Part shown: piece by piece, positions 11,836-22,799 of the stretch
Layout: each line of letters begins with the position of its first letter
How positions within the stretch are numbered: the stretch's first letter is position 1
NCBI GenBank assembly: GCA_037953625.1
Contig: CM075656.1
Coordinates: 30,276,001 to 30,340,000 of the forward strand
Length of the DNA: 64,000 nucleotides
Direction of reading: 5' to 3'
From: Crotalaria pallida
Lineage: Eukaryota > Streptophyta > Magnoliopsida > Fabales > Fabaceae
Made by a program: the position numbers and the translations under genes
Notes under the pieces: model-generated
The model's input: the letters and a program-made list of their open reading frames with translations, nothing else
Databases searched by the model: none
What the model was told of the DNA's origin: nothing

Positions 11836-13428
11836 TATAATGTAACACCCCAAATTTTTAATCCCTTATTAATAAAAGTTAATTATAAAGTTTATTTATA
11901 ATTAATTATTTTATTATAATCTCTGATTTAAAATTTATGTATTACATGTGCAATTAGGTGGAAAATAATTTCACAATTATTTTTATGCAAAAATAAGAGT
12001 TTTGCATATAAGTCCCTGTTTTAGGACCTAGAAGTAATATTAGAAAGATTTTGGAGGGAAAGAAAATAAAATATTAATTTTTAAATTTTTGGTCGAAAGA
12101 CTCGAGTGTTTCAACCAAACACTCGAGTGTTTCAAACAGAGTTGCACGAGTTAGTGCGTTTGATGAGTCATCAATTCGTATAACTCAAATGTTGACACGA
12201 AATCAACTCAGAAACACGTCCTTGATGGCATGTCGAGCTGCATGCATCTTGAATCTTTCTATGTAAGCTTCTGAGTTGATGGATTTGCCTCCATTTTTGC
12301 ATGATAGAAGTTCTGTAACACAAATTAGGTTTTCCAACTTCATTCGATCGATTCTCCTTCGTCTTTGAGAGTTAAGCTGAGAGTTATACACCATTGCAAA
12401 GCTTGCATCTTGAGATTTGCAAAGATATAGAGTTTGTGAGTCAAGGTTAAGTGTGGTTTGAGAACGAGGTTGATCTTTTGGTGGTGTGAAAGCTGTTTCA
12501 TTTTCCCTGGGCTTACTTTAGCGCTCGATTTTGGAAAGCTCAAGCAGCCATTCCATCTCAAACTTGTTCCTTTAGCTAGTACGTGTTGCAGAAAGTTTAT
12601 AAAAACTAATTTCCCCAATTTTCATGGTTGTTTCATGTGTAAACCAATTCAATTTTGGTACTCTGCTGAAACTGCTCTGTTCCAGTGAGGAGTTTAGGGA
12701 AATCAGAGTTCTAGAGGTTTTTCTTGCCAAGTTTCTGTTCCTGCACGACTTAGAGGTAAGAGTGAAGCTATACATTCACTAGAATAAGGTTTAATTGTAG
12801 GAATTTATGTTGAAAGCCACCATGAGGCTTAAAGGGCTTAGTTTGAAATAGGATATTGGCTTGGAGGCCAATCTGTGCTCTGAGACTTGTTGAGACAAGT
12901 TTGATATGTTGCATGTGAACTTATTTGATGCTGTAATCAGGTAAAAAAATTGCGTATATCTGAATTTGGTGTTTGAAGTTGTTGAAAATCATGTTTTTAT
13001 GCATAATTGATGTGAGATTTTGATTCTCTGTTAATTGACATGTTACAAGTATTGAGACATGTTTATTATGCATAAATAAAGTTCTGTTAAGTGTTGGTTT
13101 GAGTTAAAATTGGTTAAATTCGAAAATGGTATGTTGAAAACCAAATTTTCAGTGTATTTGCTATCAGCAATACTCGAGTGTTTGATAAAAGACTTGAGTG
13201 TTGTCTGACGCATCAGTGCATCTGCTGGCGCCTATACCCGAGTATTTAAGAAAATACTCGAGTATTGTCTGATGCATAATGTTCAGAGTTCAACCTAAAG
13301 ACTCAAGTATTTTAAGAACAACTCGAGTATTCTGGGCTGAAGAACTACTCGAGTGTGTGAAGAAATACTCGAGTGTTCTGGGTTGACTGATGAAGAATTT
13401 TTCAAGATAACATGAACTACTCGAGTCT

Positions 13429-13990
13429 TGTGATGTCCCTAGGCCGGAAGCACCACATGAGGTGTTTGGGGGATGTTGCAGCTGACGAGGGTGACCCCGG
13501 TCCTACGTATCCCATGAGAGGGGAGTCAAGCCACACGTAGTTCTTAGGTTTAGAGAGACATTACCTTAGCCCCTAGGGAGAGGGGGATATATATAGGAGA
13601 GCTGGTTGCCCTAATGGGCTTGCTTGAGGCCCAAGTAGGGCCAGCCTGTAATGAGCTATGAGTGGATGAGCTGTCCTTGTGGATAAGGAGGGAAGACGTC
13701 ATCATGTCCTTGGTGTCGGACTTGAGAAGGTGTCGGACTTGGGAAGGTGTCGGACTTGGACGTCGGACCTGAGTAGGAGTGTGAGGTCGGTCCGTATCTG
13801 GTGTCTGGTCGGCCGTTGAGCCTTGAGCTCGGCCCAGAGCACAGAGGGTGAGAGCATGATATCGGCCCGTGTCCGATGTCTGTTCGGCCGTTGAGCCTTG
13901 AGCTCGGCCGAGCATACAGAGGGCCTGCTGAAGGGTCCTCAGGTCCTGAGTGGGGGCCACGTGGACCTCGGCTAGGCCGAGTCCACCACA
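13429..13990 (-). repeat. 3' LTR of element B
   Basis: 562 bp, near-identical to 18704-19249 apart from small indels around 13720-13750. It is the 3' LTR when read on the minus strand. Confidence 0.9.
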
Positions 13991-14007
13991 TAAGCCCCCC
14001 AGCTCGG
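13991..14007 (-). other. Polypurine tract of element B
   Basis: The minus strand reads CCGAGCTGGGGGGCTTA directly before the LTR start TGTGGTGGAC. Related copies of this junction recur at 14060-14086 and 14247-14273. Confidence 0.6.
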
Positions 14008-14484
14008 TCAAGGCTATTTGAGCCTTGCTCCCAGGTCTTGGTTCAGGTCCTTTTCCCAAGTCCACCACATAAGCCCCCCAGCTCGGCGAGACTTTGTGAG
14101 TCTCGAGCCGAGTTAGGAGAAAGAAAACATAGCACTAAGCATCATAGCAGTAAGTACCCCCCACCTTCTAGGAAGGGTTTGAGTACTAGTCCACAATCAT
14201 GTGCTCAAGGCTAGCGAAGGATAGCAGGGCGGGTTAGGAGAAGTCGATCCGCCACATAAGCCCCCCAACTCGGGAAGAGTCGTAGAGACTCTGTGCCGAG
14301 TTGAGGTCCTTTCTGCGTCCGTCAGATCAGTGCTGAGTTGGTGATGAGGTAGAAACATGCTTGCAGGCGTGGCCTACCGCTCGGAAGAGTGTTGCGGATG
14401 GTTGAAAGTGCTCTTTTGTGCTCGGATGATGAAACTGAAAGAGTATCCCGATCTCGAACTGAGTTCGCGCGGGGGGATCGGCCA

Positions 14485-14855
14485 CAAGCTCGGTGAGACT
14501 CATCTCGAACCGAGTACAAGCTCGGTGAGGCTCATCTCGAACTGAGTACAAGCTCGGTGAGGCTCATCTCGAACCGAGTGCAAGCTCGGTGAGGTACATC
14601 TCGAACCGAGTGCAAGCTCGGTGAGGCTCATCTCGAACCGAGTACAAGCTAGGTGAGGTACATCTCGAACCGAGGTCCCGTGGGGGATCCGCCATCAGCT
14701 CGGTGAGGCTCATCTCGAACCGAGTACAAGCTCGGTGAGGTACATCTCGAACCGAGTACAAGCTCGGTGAGGAACATCTCGAACCGAGTGAAAGCTCGGT
14801 GAGGCTCATCTCGAACCAAGGTGCAAGCTCGGTGAGGAACATCTCGAACCGAGTT
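14485..14855. repeat. 32-bp minisatellite in the 3' region of element B
   Basis: About eleven copies of a 32-bp unit of the form AGCTCGGTGAGGctCATCTCGAACCGAGtaca, split by a short unique stretch near 14678-14698. Each unit has CTCGG and CCGAG arms and could fold back on itself. It lies between the antisense ORF remnant and the 3' LTR, where Tat-lineage elements are known to generate tandem repeats. Confidence 0.85.
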
Positions 14856-15239
14856 CCTGCGGGGGGAGTTCCAGAATGGATTTGGGGATGCTCCGAGATG
14901 AGGGTGATGAAGTTATGAGTGTAGTCATATGAACAAATTCCTTGTGGATGGGAGAGAAGTAGCGTTAATTTCTTCATCCATGCTATTAATTAACCGCAAC
15001 TGCTGAGTTCCTCGGAATTCGAGAAGTCGGATAAAATCTCACGAGTTGTCGGGAGTGTCTCTCCCCTTTAATTTTCAAAACCTTTGATTTGAGAACAACA
15101 GCGCCAGGGGCAAGCATGCAAAGCAAGGAATCGCCGAGCAAGGTCATGGTGTCTGTGCAAAAGAGCCTAGGAAACGCCAAGCTGTAGGCGAACCGACGAG
15201 CTTGTCAAGGCTCACAGGGGACCTCTAACAAAGCAGAAG

Positions 15240-15636
15240 GCGGAGAGGAATGCAGAGGTGAAGAAAGTGCAGTCCATAAAATATTGGCCGAGAATACCTC
15301 TCTGACCTGGAGAAGTTGGCAGACGACATCTTTGACACCTTCGGGAATGCTGTGAGTCAGATTAATACCCTCAACCCCGACCTTCGCCTCAAGGTGTTCA
15401 GGGTTGAAGACGACATGCTGATGGATTACAACAACAACAATGCTGAGGTTGATAACTCGGCTGACAACCTGCCTGCCCCCCTTGCCGAGAAGGAGAAAGA
15501 GATTTTTGATCGTTGTTTTAGACCCGATGAGGGTTGTGCTCTGCATGCGGTAAGGCGGATCCTGCACCGTTCGCCGAGGACAGTGAACTTCCAACGCAAG
15601 TTGTTGCACATAGGATGTAGTTGTCTAAGCCTTTGA
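15240..15636 (+). pseudogene. Antisense ORF remnant (transposase_28-like) in element B
   Basis: On the plus strand, opposite to element B, an open stretch from about 15279 encodes YLSDLEKLADDIFDTFGNAV and continues acidic and Asn-rich to the stop at 15634-15636. Upstream, a Lys/Glu-rich coiled-coil-like stretch lies in another frame, so a frameshift separates them. The wording resembles the C-terminus of plant 'putative gypsy type transposon' (PF04195) proteins, which occur as antisense extra ORFs in Tat-lineage retrotransposons. Most of the N-terminal part is gone. The family match is from memory of the motif and needs a profile search. Confidence 0.45.
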
Positions 15637-15981
15637 CTTCGGACGACTCCCCCTGACCAGTGCAGTAACTTATAAGTTTTCCTCTGAAAAAAGGTACTGT
15701 ATATAAGTGAATGCGGTAGGGAACTCGGATGCCATCCTCGGCCCCAGTGTAAAAGAGGTTGCTGAGTGAAGTTATGTGAGAACATTTCACAGCAAGCTGT
15801 ACTTTACCGGGTGTCCCTTGTACACTGAGCTTATAAGCCGATCTCGGAGGATGTTCACTGTATATAAGCGCCGTGCAACATTTAGGTGGCTAATGCTAAA
15901 TGAGAGGATTTGTACGTACGCACTGTCTGTAGCACTAGTACCGACTTGTATGCGTGAATGCATGTAAGTGCGGTGACAGGG

Positions 15982-16215
15982 GGGACCGTTCTACCACAAA
16001 GGTAGGGTCGAGATGATAACCGTATGCGTGAATGCATGAATTGACCGTTCTACCACCAGGGTAGGGTCGAGATGCTAACAGCTCGGTAGAAACATGAATT
16101 GACCGTTCTACCACAAAGGTAGGGTCGAGATGATAACAGCTCGGTAGGAGCATGAATTGATCGTTCTACCACAAAGGTAGGGTCGAGATGATAACAGCTC
16201 GGTGGGAGCATGAAT
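15982..16215. repeat. About 66-bp tandem repeat in element B
   Basis: Four successive units share GACCGTTCTACCAC..AGGGTAGGGTCGAGATG, followed by AGCTCGGTagg and GCATGAATT. Decayed units continue to about 16340 (AGCAGCTCGGC). The AGCTCGG word is shared with the 32-bp array at 14485. Confidence 0.8.
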
Positions 16216-17379
16216 TAAAGAGAGTAATAGCAGCTCGGCAAATCAGATAGAAACATGAATTAGGGAGAATAATAGCAGCTCGGCAGATGAGATATAAACG
16301 TGAAATAAAGAGAATAATAATAGCTTGGCCTCCCTTTTCGATAAACCGCGCAATTTAAAATATAGAATCTCCGAGCTCAGAAATAAGCATGAACTAAGAA
16401 ATAATGTATGCCTTTGGAATTGTTCACCTTCGAGAAGCCGTGGTGGTACTGTGAAAACCAAAGAAGATCCGAGCCGAGATGAAAAGTGGGGCCAGTAAGA
16501 TAATAGAGGCAAACATAGCAGTTCGTCCTAAGAAGATCCAAGCCAAGATGAGAATAGAGATCGTAAGATGGCTTCGTTCAAAATAGAGACAATCGTAGCA
16601 CCTCGGCCTTCCTTTTTTCGACCATTATTCTCCTGAATCTTACATTACATGTAAAATAATAGTAATAAGTGATCGTCGTTAAATTTGATGATTCATGATA
16701 ATTTATGATAATTAAATAACAACAATGAAAACTGTTGGCAGGCGAGAATAAAACACCAACATAAGAGCAAGATGATTTGACCAGGTCATACGCAACAGAT
16801 ATGAAAGCGGCAAATTCTGAAATTTAAGATATTGTTCAACCAAACAGCATTGTCCGCATGATTTCAGGTATATCACATTCCATAACAGAAGACATTTATA
16901 AACATGTCAACGAACCAGATGAAAGCATTTAATTCGTGAAAAAAGACAACAGGAGGGGTAACGGAAATCAAATATTATCATACTATCACAACAGAAGAGG
17001 CAGAGATTTAAGGACATTTAATAGCAAGAAGACCAGATAAGCAATTTTGTTTAGCATTACGTCGGGTAGCAACATGTAGAATATCAAATAATAAGCACCG
17101 AGTAGAGGAACTATAAGGAAGCAAGTATTAGAAGCATATGTCAGAAATAGTACATCAGGTAAACACATAAAAAGGTGATGAGATAGGAGAATAATATGGG
17201 AACTAGGATTTCTTCCCTGATTCAGGTGAGGAGAGCGGTGTCGGGTTGAAGTTTTTAGGGTTGAAGTATGTCGGATAGAAGAATGTCGGATTGAAGTATG
17301 TTGAAGTGAAGCATGTCGGATAGAAGAATTCACTGTGGGACACACTGTGGTCGACTCGAGTGTGAAACACTGTGCGAAT

Positions 17380-17510
17380 CTTCCGAAATTTCCTTGAAAA
17401 TCCGAGGAGAAAAGAGTAAACTCGGATTATGATTTTCGAAATCATGTAAATCCGAGGAGAGAAGAGTGAACTCGGATTATGATTTTCGAAATCATGTAAA
17501 TCTGAGGAGA
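17380..17510. repeat. Two-copy direct repeat of about 59 bp in element B
   Basis: AAATCCGAGGAGA through GATTTTCGAAATCATGT occurs twice in tandem with a partial third copy. Part of the element B interior; no coding role seen. Confidence 0.7.
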
Positions 17511-17649
17511 TAAAAGTAATGTGTGGTACTATAATTATTATTATTTTTTTTTGGTGCCTGGGCTTGTTGGCCCGTTAGGTCTTAGCTTTCTTGCTCTTGA
17601 TCTTAATAGTTGGTGCTGCTGGCTTCCCCTTTTCCTTTTTTCTTGATTT

Positions 17650-18690
17650 GGGCCATTGGCCCGCTTTTGCAGTAATTCTTCTTTTTTTTTAATTTATTTG
17701 GGCCAAAGGCCAGTTAGGGTTTGGAACCCTAATGATGCAGCAGCTGCTACGTTACTGCAACTTCACGCCGTCATCGACGTGCAGCGGTGGCTCGCAAGGA
17801 AGGAGGCGCTGCGCTTCACTAGGAACGGCGGCGGCGACGGACCCAGCCATTACCGAACCTGGAGAAAAGCACAGCGAAGGGCACAGAGGGGTTTTGCCAT
17901 GATGGCGTGGAGGCGGAGCCATTGCTGCTTCTTCTTCTTCTTCGTGAGAGTGCGTGCGGAGTTGTAGATCGGAGTTCGGACAGTGGCGGTGGAGTTGCAG
18001 ATCTGAGCTCTAACGGCGGCGGCGAATTTAGAGTCGAAGGAGGGAGAGAACTCGTGATCGATCGCGGAGGGAGATAGAGAAAGCGGATCGCGGTTCGCTC
18101 GCGATCGAATCGTCCGCCGTCGCGAGCTTTGTGCCATGGCCTGGAGTTGAAGCGTCATTGGTGACGGTTAATGCAGTGGTTGCGATCTGCGGCGCCATGG
18201 AGGTCAATCGGCAGCGACGATGGGCCCAGCATCAAGCATCATCGATCTCCCACTGGTTTCTTCGAAACTTGGAACTCGAGCACGATTGTAACTGTGGTGC
18301 CACTGTTAATCATGAGGCTGGTTCGATCGTGGTGCTCGGCGGCGACTAACAGACCAGGGGGAGGACGGTGGTTTTGAGAACGAAGGAGGGAGAGATGGTG
18401 ACGCCGTGGCGGTGCCTCTTCTGCCCGGTCGCGCCCCCGCAGCAGATGCAGCAGTATTGATGTTGCTGTCTCCACACCAGAACGCCTAGAACAAACTCCT
18501 TGTGGTGCCTCAGACGCACCAGATGCCCTGGCTATGAAGAGCACCAGCCGCAGCGCCGGTGAAGGATCAGCCGCAACTCCGGGGATCTAGCGGCCACCAA
18601 CCCCTTTTTCCCCATCAACAGCAGCCATGAACCCGTTCTCTTTTTTTTTTGGTGAATTTGTGGGTGCGAATCAAAGTTTATCGTTCCCCA
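17650..18690 (-). other. GC-rich leader region of element B
   Basis: This kilobase next to the primer-binding site is far richer in G and C than its surroundings. It has open frames of 60-103 codons on both strands but no recognisable gag domain, so it is best described as untranslated leader or captured sequence. Confidence 0.4.
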
Positions 18691-18703
18691 CAGACGGCGC
18701 CAA
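18691..18703 (-). other. Primer-binding site of element B
   Basis: Minus strand TTGGCGCCGTCTG starts immediately after the LTR at 18704. The TGGCGCC start is common among Tat and Athila type plant gypsy elements, and it fixes the element on the minus strand. Confidence 0.75.
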
Positions 18704-19249
18704 TGTGATGTCCCTAGGCCGGAAGCACCACATGAGGTGTTTGGGGGATGTTGCAGCTGACGAGGGTGACCCCGGTCCTACGTATCCCATGAGAGGGGAA
18801 TCAAGCCACACGTAGTTCTTAGGTTTAGAGAGACATTACCTTAGCCCCTAGGGAGAGGGGGATATATATAGGAGAGCTGGTTGCCCTAATGGGCTTGCTT
18901 GAGGCCCAAGTAGGGCCAGCCTGTAATGAGCTATGAGTGGATGAGCTGTCCTTGTGGATAAGGAGGGAAGACGTCATCATGTCCTTGGTGTCGGACTTGG
19001 GAAGGAGTCAGACTTGGACGTCGGACCTGAGTAGGAGTGTGAGGTCGGCCCGTATCTGGTGTCTGGTCGGCCGTTGAGCCTTGAGCTCGGCCCAGAGCAC
19101 AGAGGGGTGAGAGCATGATATCGGCCCGTGTCCGATGTCTGTTCGGCCGTTGAGCCTTGAGCTCGGCCGAGCATACGGAGGGCCTGCTGAAGGGTCCTCA
19201 GGTCCTGAGTGGGGGCCACGTGGACCTCGGCTAGGCCAAGTCCACCACA
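18704..19249 (-). repeat. 5' LTR of element B
   Basis: 546 bp, TG..CA ends, near-identical to 13429-13990. TSD AGTCT follows at 19250-19254. Confidence 0.9.
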
Positions 19250-21225
19250 AGTCTTTGAACCAATACTCGAGTATAAAATCTGAAATTATTTAAGAATACC
19301 ATTTTCAACTTAACCACTTTTATGCAAACCCAATTACACTTAAATAAATTGATATACTCAGTTTAATGATATTATTGATTTTCAATTATACCAAGCTTGA
19401 AAAGTTTAATATTGTCTCTATCACAAGATGTGTGATGCAAATGATGAGACTAATGGCTAACATTAATGAATTGCATTCATGCATGGTGAATGGTGATGAG
19501 TTATCGTTTGTCATGTTCGAGGAACATGAGGAGGGACTCTGGGAGTGCCAAATGTTGCTGCTTGCTCGATGCCACCTTAAGGTTGACGATGTGGTTATTA
19601 CGTCTTTGTGACGAGATGCACTAAAGTGATAGTTTTACGTTTTGGCGATGTGACGATCACCAGATAAGGTGACGTTGTTTATCACTTTCGATTGTGCATA
19701 ATAAAGTGATAGTTTTACGTTTTGGCGACGTGACGATCACCAAATAAGGTGACATTGTTTATCACTTCCGAGCAAGTACGCCATACGTTCTGATAACGTA
19801 TTTATTGTATTCTAGGAATACATAGAAGTTATGGATGGACGTCCGTCTGAGTGATTAGTTGGAGAATCGCAGGAAGTGAGAGATGTCATGCATCATGCCA
19901 CGATAATTGAAGAATTTAATTATAAATGAATTTGGTGTGATCATATGCATCATCATGTTGTTTGATAATGAGATTACGTGCAAATGTTTAGTTATCAGTT
20001 ATCCTTATTTGATTATGTGTATGTATATGCTTACCGCTGAGCCCTACATAGGTGATGGCCCGATACCTAGCCTGCGTCGAGATCAGACCCATCCCTAGTG
20101 GTATTTGGACATATGAGGAGCACCGAGCTACTTTTAAGGTTGAGGTGGAGATTACTCTCTATCATCCTAACCCCTTTGCTCGTGTGCGCCCTCGTAGGTT
20201 TAGGATCCCTATCATATATACTATGCATGTACCCCCGTTCTATACATATAGAGTACCACCACCAGCAGCTCGACCAGTACGCAGATTTCGTAGTTTCCGT
20301 TTCCGACCAGCCACTCGTTCTCACCCCTCTGCTTTTAGAGCTTTCACTGACGATGACGTTCCCTCATCTGGTCCGACAGGTATTGGTAGGACTGCACCAG
20401 TTATAGATCCTAGGCCCAGTGGTAGGGCCTCTACCTCGTTGGACGAGATTTAAGAGGACCTTGTGGAGGGGGAGAGCGAGGAGGAGGTACCAGTCGAGCC
20501 GGTTACCAAACCTCGAGGAGGGCCTAGTGGTTCCTAGGTATAGGCATAGTATAGGTGCTATGAATCCCGGACCGATTCTGTAGCTGCGGTGGACCAGTGT
20601 TGGATGCTTGGAGGACCAGTCTGACCTGCTTTTGGACATCTTTATTTTTGATATGTGATATATTGTATATAGTTTTGAGATGTACGAGAGCTAAGGTCAT
20701 TTCTTTTGTACCCTTTATATATATTTTCAGCTGAGGGACTCAGTCCACTGGACTTGTATCACTTTTACTTATGATGTCTTGTAATTGGGATCTTTTCCTT
20801 ATTATATATATATATATATGTGATGTTTATGTCTCAACTGATCCTTAAGTACTATTTTCTATCTGCACACTCTAATTTTGGTAAGATGGTGAATTCGGCA
20901 GATATGGTAACTTGATAATATATATGATTCACAAGACAACGCTAAATTTATAATATTAAAGTTTACACTCTAATTTTAAATTAAGAAATGTTGTCTTGAG
21001 AAATTTTCGACGACTTAAATTATTACGGCGAATTCAATATATTACTCAGTTCTAAGATTTAATCTTTAAATGCAAGTCCAAGTGTGTCCAAGAAATATTG
21101 ATTAAATAAAAAGAAATTTTTCATACGAGATATTTCAATTGAACAAAGTCCATAAAAGAAGTCTGTTGGAAATATTCATTATTTTCCATATAATTAAGGT
21201 TATAAAGAAGGGTGTTACATTTTTA

Positions 21226-21237
21226 TGGTATCAGAGC
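21226..21237 (+). other. Primer-binding site of element A
   Basis: TGGTATCAGAGC, complementary to the 3' end of initiator tRNA-Met, lies six bases after the 5' LTR. Confidence 0.9.
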
Positions 21238-21379
21238 ATGGTCCTGTTACTCCTAGCCCAAGTTGAGTGGTTAGGCATGCTGTTCAATGTGATTGAACAT
21301 AGTTAAGATAAGATAAGTTAGTTGTGTGTCTTGTTCTAAAAGACCTTTAGTGACCTCGAGTCCATAGTGCAGATCTGCT

Positions 21380-22320
21380 ATGGCAACTAGAAACCAGAGT
21401 CATACCAATGAGATGTTAGATCAGATTACTGTTGTTCTGGAGAACATGCAGCAAAATCAGCAGCATCAACCAAACCAGCCACATTCATGCAATGTAGGGA
21501 GTTCGGAGGCTAAGACTCTTTCGGAATTTCGAAGTTGCAGCCCTCCAAGGTTTGAAGGAGGATACAAACCGAAGGAAGCCAATAATTGGGTTTATGAGAT
21601 GAATAAGATTTTCCAAACTTTGGATTGTACCGATGTTCAAAAGGTAGCGTATGCAGTCTTTATGCTTGATGGAGAAGCTGAGAATTGGTGGAATCATATT
21701 GTGCAGTTGCTAAACAATGAAGGAAGAGCAATCAACTGGGGAGTATTTATAGAAAAGTTTCTCAATAAATACGTTCCAGAAGATTTAAGAAGGAAAAAGG
21801 AGATAGAGTTTATGTAATTGAAGCAAGGAGATATGAGTGTAGTAGAATATGCTGTCAAATTTGAAGCACTGATGAAGTATTCTCCCTATTACTTGTATAA
21901 TCCTGACAAGCGGAGCAAGTGTATCAAGTTTTATGGCGGGTTAAGGCCGAAATTAAAGTCAGTTTTCAGTTATCAGAAGATACAGAGTTTTCCTACACTG
22001 GTAGATATATGTCGGATGTATGAGGATGATAAGAAAGCTGAGGTGTAAGCTGTTCAGGCAAAGAATAACCAGCAGAGTTATGGACCACAGAGAAAGAAAG
22101 GATTTAATCATTGGAATAAGGGTCCATATTCCGACCAGAACCGAGGCAAGGGTAAAGTTGAGGTTGATGATGGGGTCAAGTCTCGTAGTGATTCTCCTTA
22201 CTGTGAGAGGTGCAAGAGTCATCATTATGGAAGAATCTGCTGGGCAACAAGTAATTGTTTCAATTGTGGAAAGCAGGGTCATCTTGTCGCCATTGCAAAG
22301 AACCTGGAAAGAATAGTTCC
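21380..22320 (+). pseudogene. gag of element A, broken
   Basis: ATG 21380 opens a gypsy-type capsid reading. The residues PPRFEGGYKP, ANNWVYEMNKIF and the FLNKYVPEDLRRKKEIEF stretch fit the Retrotrans_gag domain. In-frame TAA codons at 21815-21817 and 22046-22048 interrupt it, and the same frame continues after both. Cysteine/histidine knuckles follow (CxRCxxxHxGRxC, then CFNCGKQGHL); the second runs into a frameshift near 22280, after which another frame continues into protease. Confidence 0.85.
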
Positions 22321-22329
22321 AATGAACCT

Positions 22330-22677
22330 GCTAGCAAACCAATGACTCAAGGTAGATTATTTACCCTGAGTGGAGTAGAAGCTAACCAATCTCCTAATCT
22401 CGTGCAAGGTAACCCTTTGCTTAATAATCAACCTTGCATGGTTTTGTTCGATTCGGGAGCCGCACATTCTTTTGTTTGTTGTGAATGTGTGAATCAATAT
22501 AATCTAGGAATGTCGGGTTCACTTGTTTTCTTTAAATTAGAGACCCCTATAAGATTACTCGAATTTGCTTCTAAAGTCTGTTTAGACTGTAGTGTTGAGA
22601 TATGTGATCGCGACACTAAGTTAGGTTCGATCTGTCTTCCTTTGTCGCAATTGGATGTGATCTTGGGTAAGAATTGA
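22330..22677 (+). pseudogene. Retropepsin-like protease fragment of element A
   Basis: In the frame open at 22255-22677, FTLSGVEA is followed by the aspartic protease active-site stretch VLFDSGAAHSFV. The frame stops at TGA 22675-22677 where related elements continue into reverse transcriptase. A decayed trace (KNQVIIDCDRKT) continues to about 22790. Confidence 0.8.
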
Positions 22678-22799
22678 GAAAAGAAGAACCAAGTGATCAT
22701 CGATTGTGATAGAAAGACAATTCTATGTGAAACCCTTAAACCCAAAGGATATATGTGTTGGTTTTCTGCCACCGGGAGAGAAGTTTCCGACATGGGTAA

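Larger units (their letters stand above)
13429..19249 (-). mobile_element. LTR retrotransposon B, nested, minus strand, Tat-like and non-autonomous
   Basis: It is inserted in the 5' LTR of A with TSD AGTCT (13424-13428 and 19250-19254); the uninterrupted site is seen in the 3' LTR of A near 25630. LTRs of 562 and 546 bp run TG to CA. On the minus strand a primer-binding site TTGGCGCCGTCTG follows the LTR at 18704, and a G-rich purine tract precedes the LTR ending at 13990, which sets the orientation. No gag-pol is visible in the 4.7-kb interior. It holds a GC-rich leader, two minisatellites and an antisense ORF remnant; the combination of GGCGCC primer site, antisense ORF and 3' tandem repeats is typical of the Tat lineage (inference). 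The near-identical LTRs suggest a recent insertion. Confidence 0.88.
11841..21219 (+). repeat. 5' LTR of element A, interrupted by element B
   Basis: Without the insert at 13429-19249 and one copy of its TSD this LTR is about 3.55 kb and collinear with the 3' LTR at 24041-27581. It contains clusters of CTCGAG palindromes (about 12101-12130, 13171-13430 and 19262), a donor-like GAG|GTAAG at 12755/12756, a duplicated hairpin-like unit at 19622-19769 and an AT microsatellite near 20800. Confidence 0.93.

Noticed and set aside
14322..14977. Minus-strand frames up to 137 codons with a repeated MSLTELA..GSR motif
   Set aside because: They are translations of the 32-bp minisatellite, whose repeat lets several frames stay open.
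13429..19249. Element B read as a plus-strand element
   Set aside because: The GGCGCC primer site next to the LTR at 18704 and the G-rich purine tract before the LTR at 13990 both lie on the minus strand.
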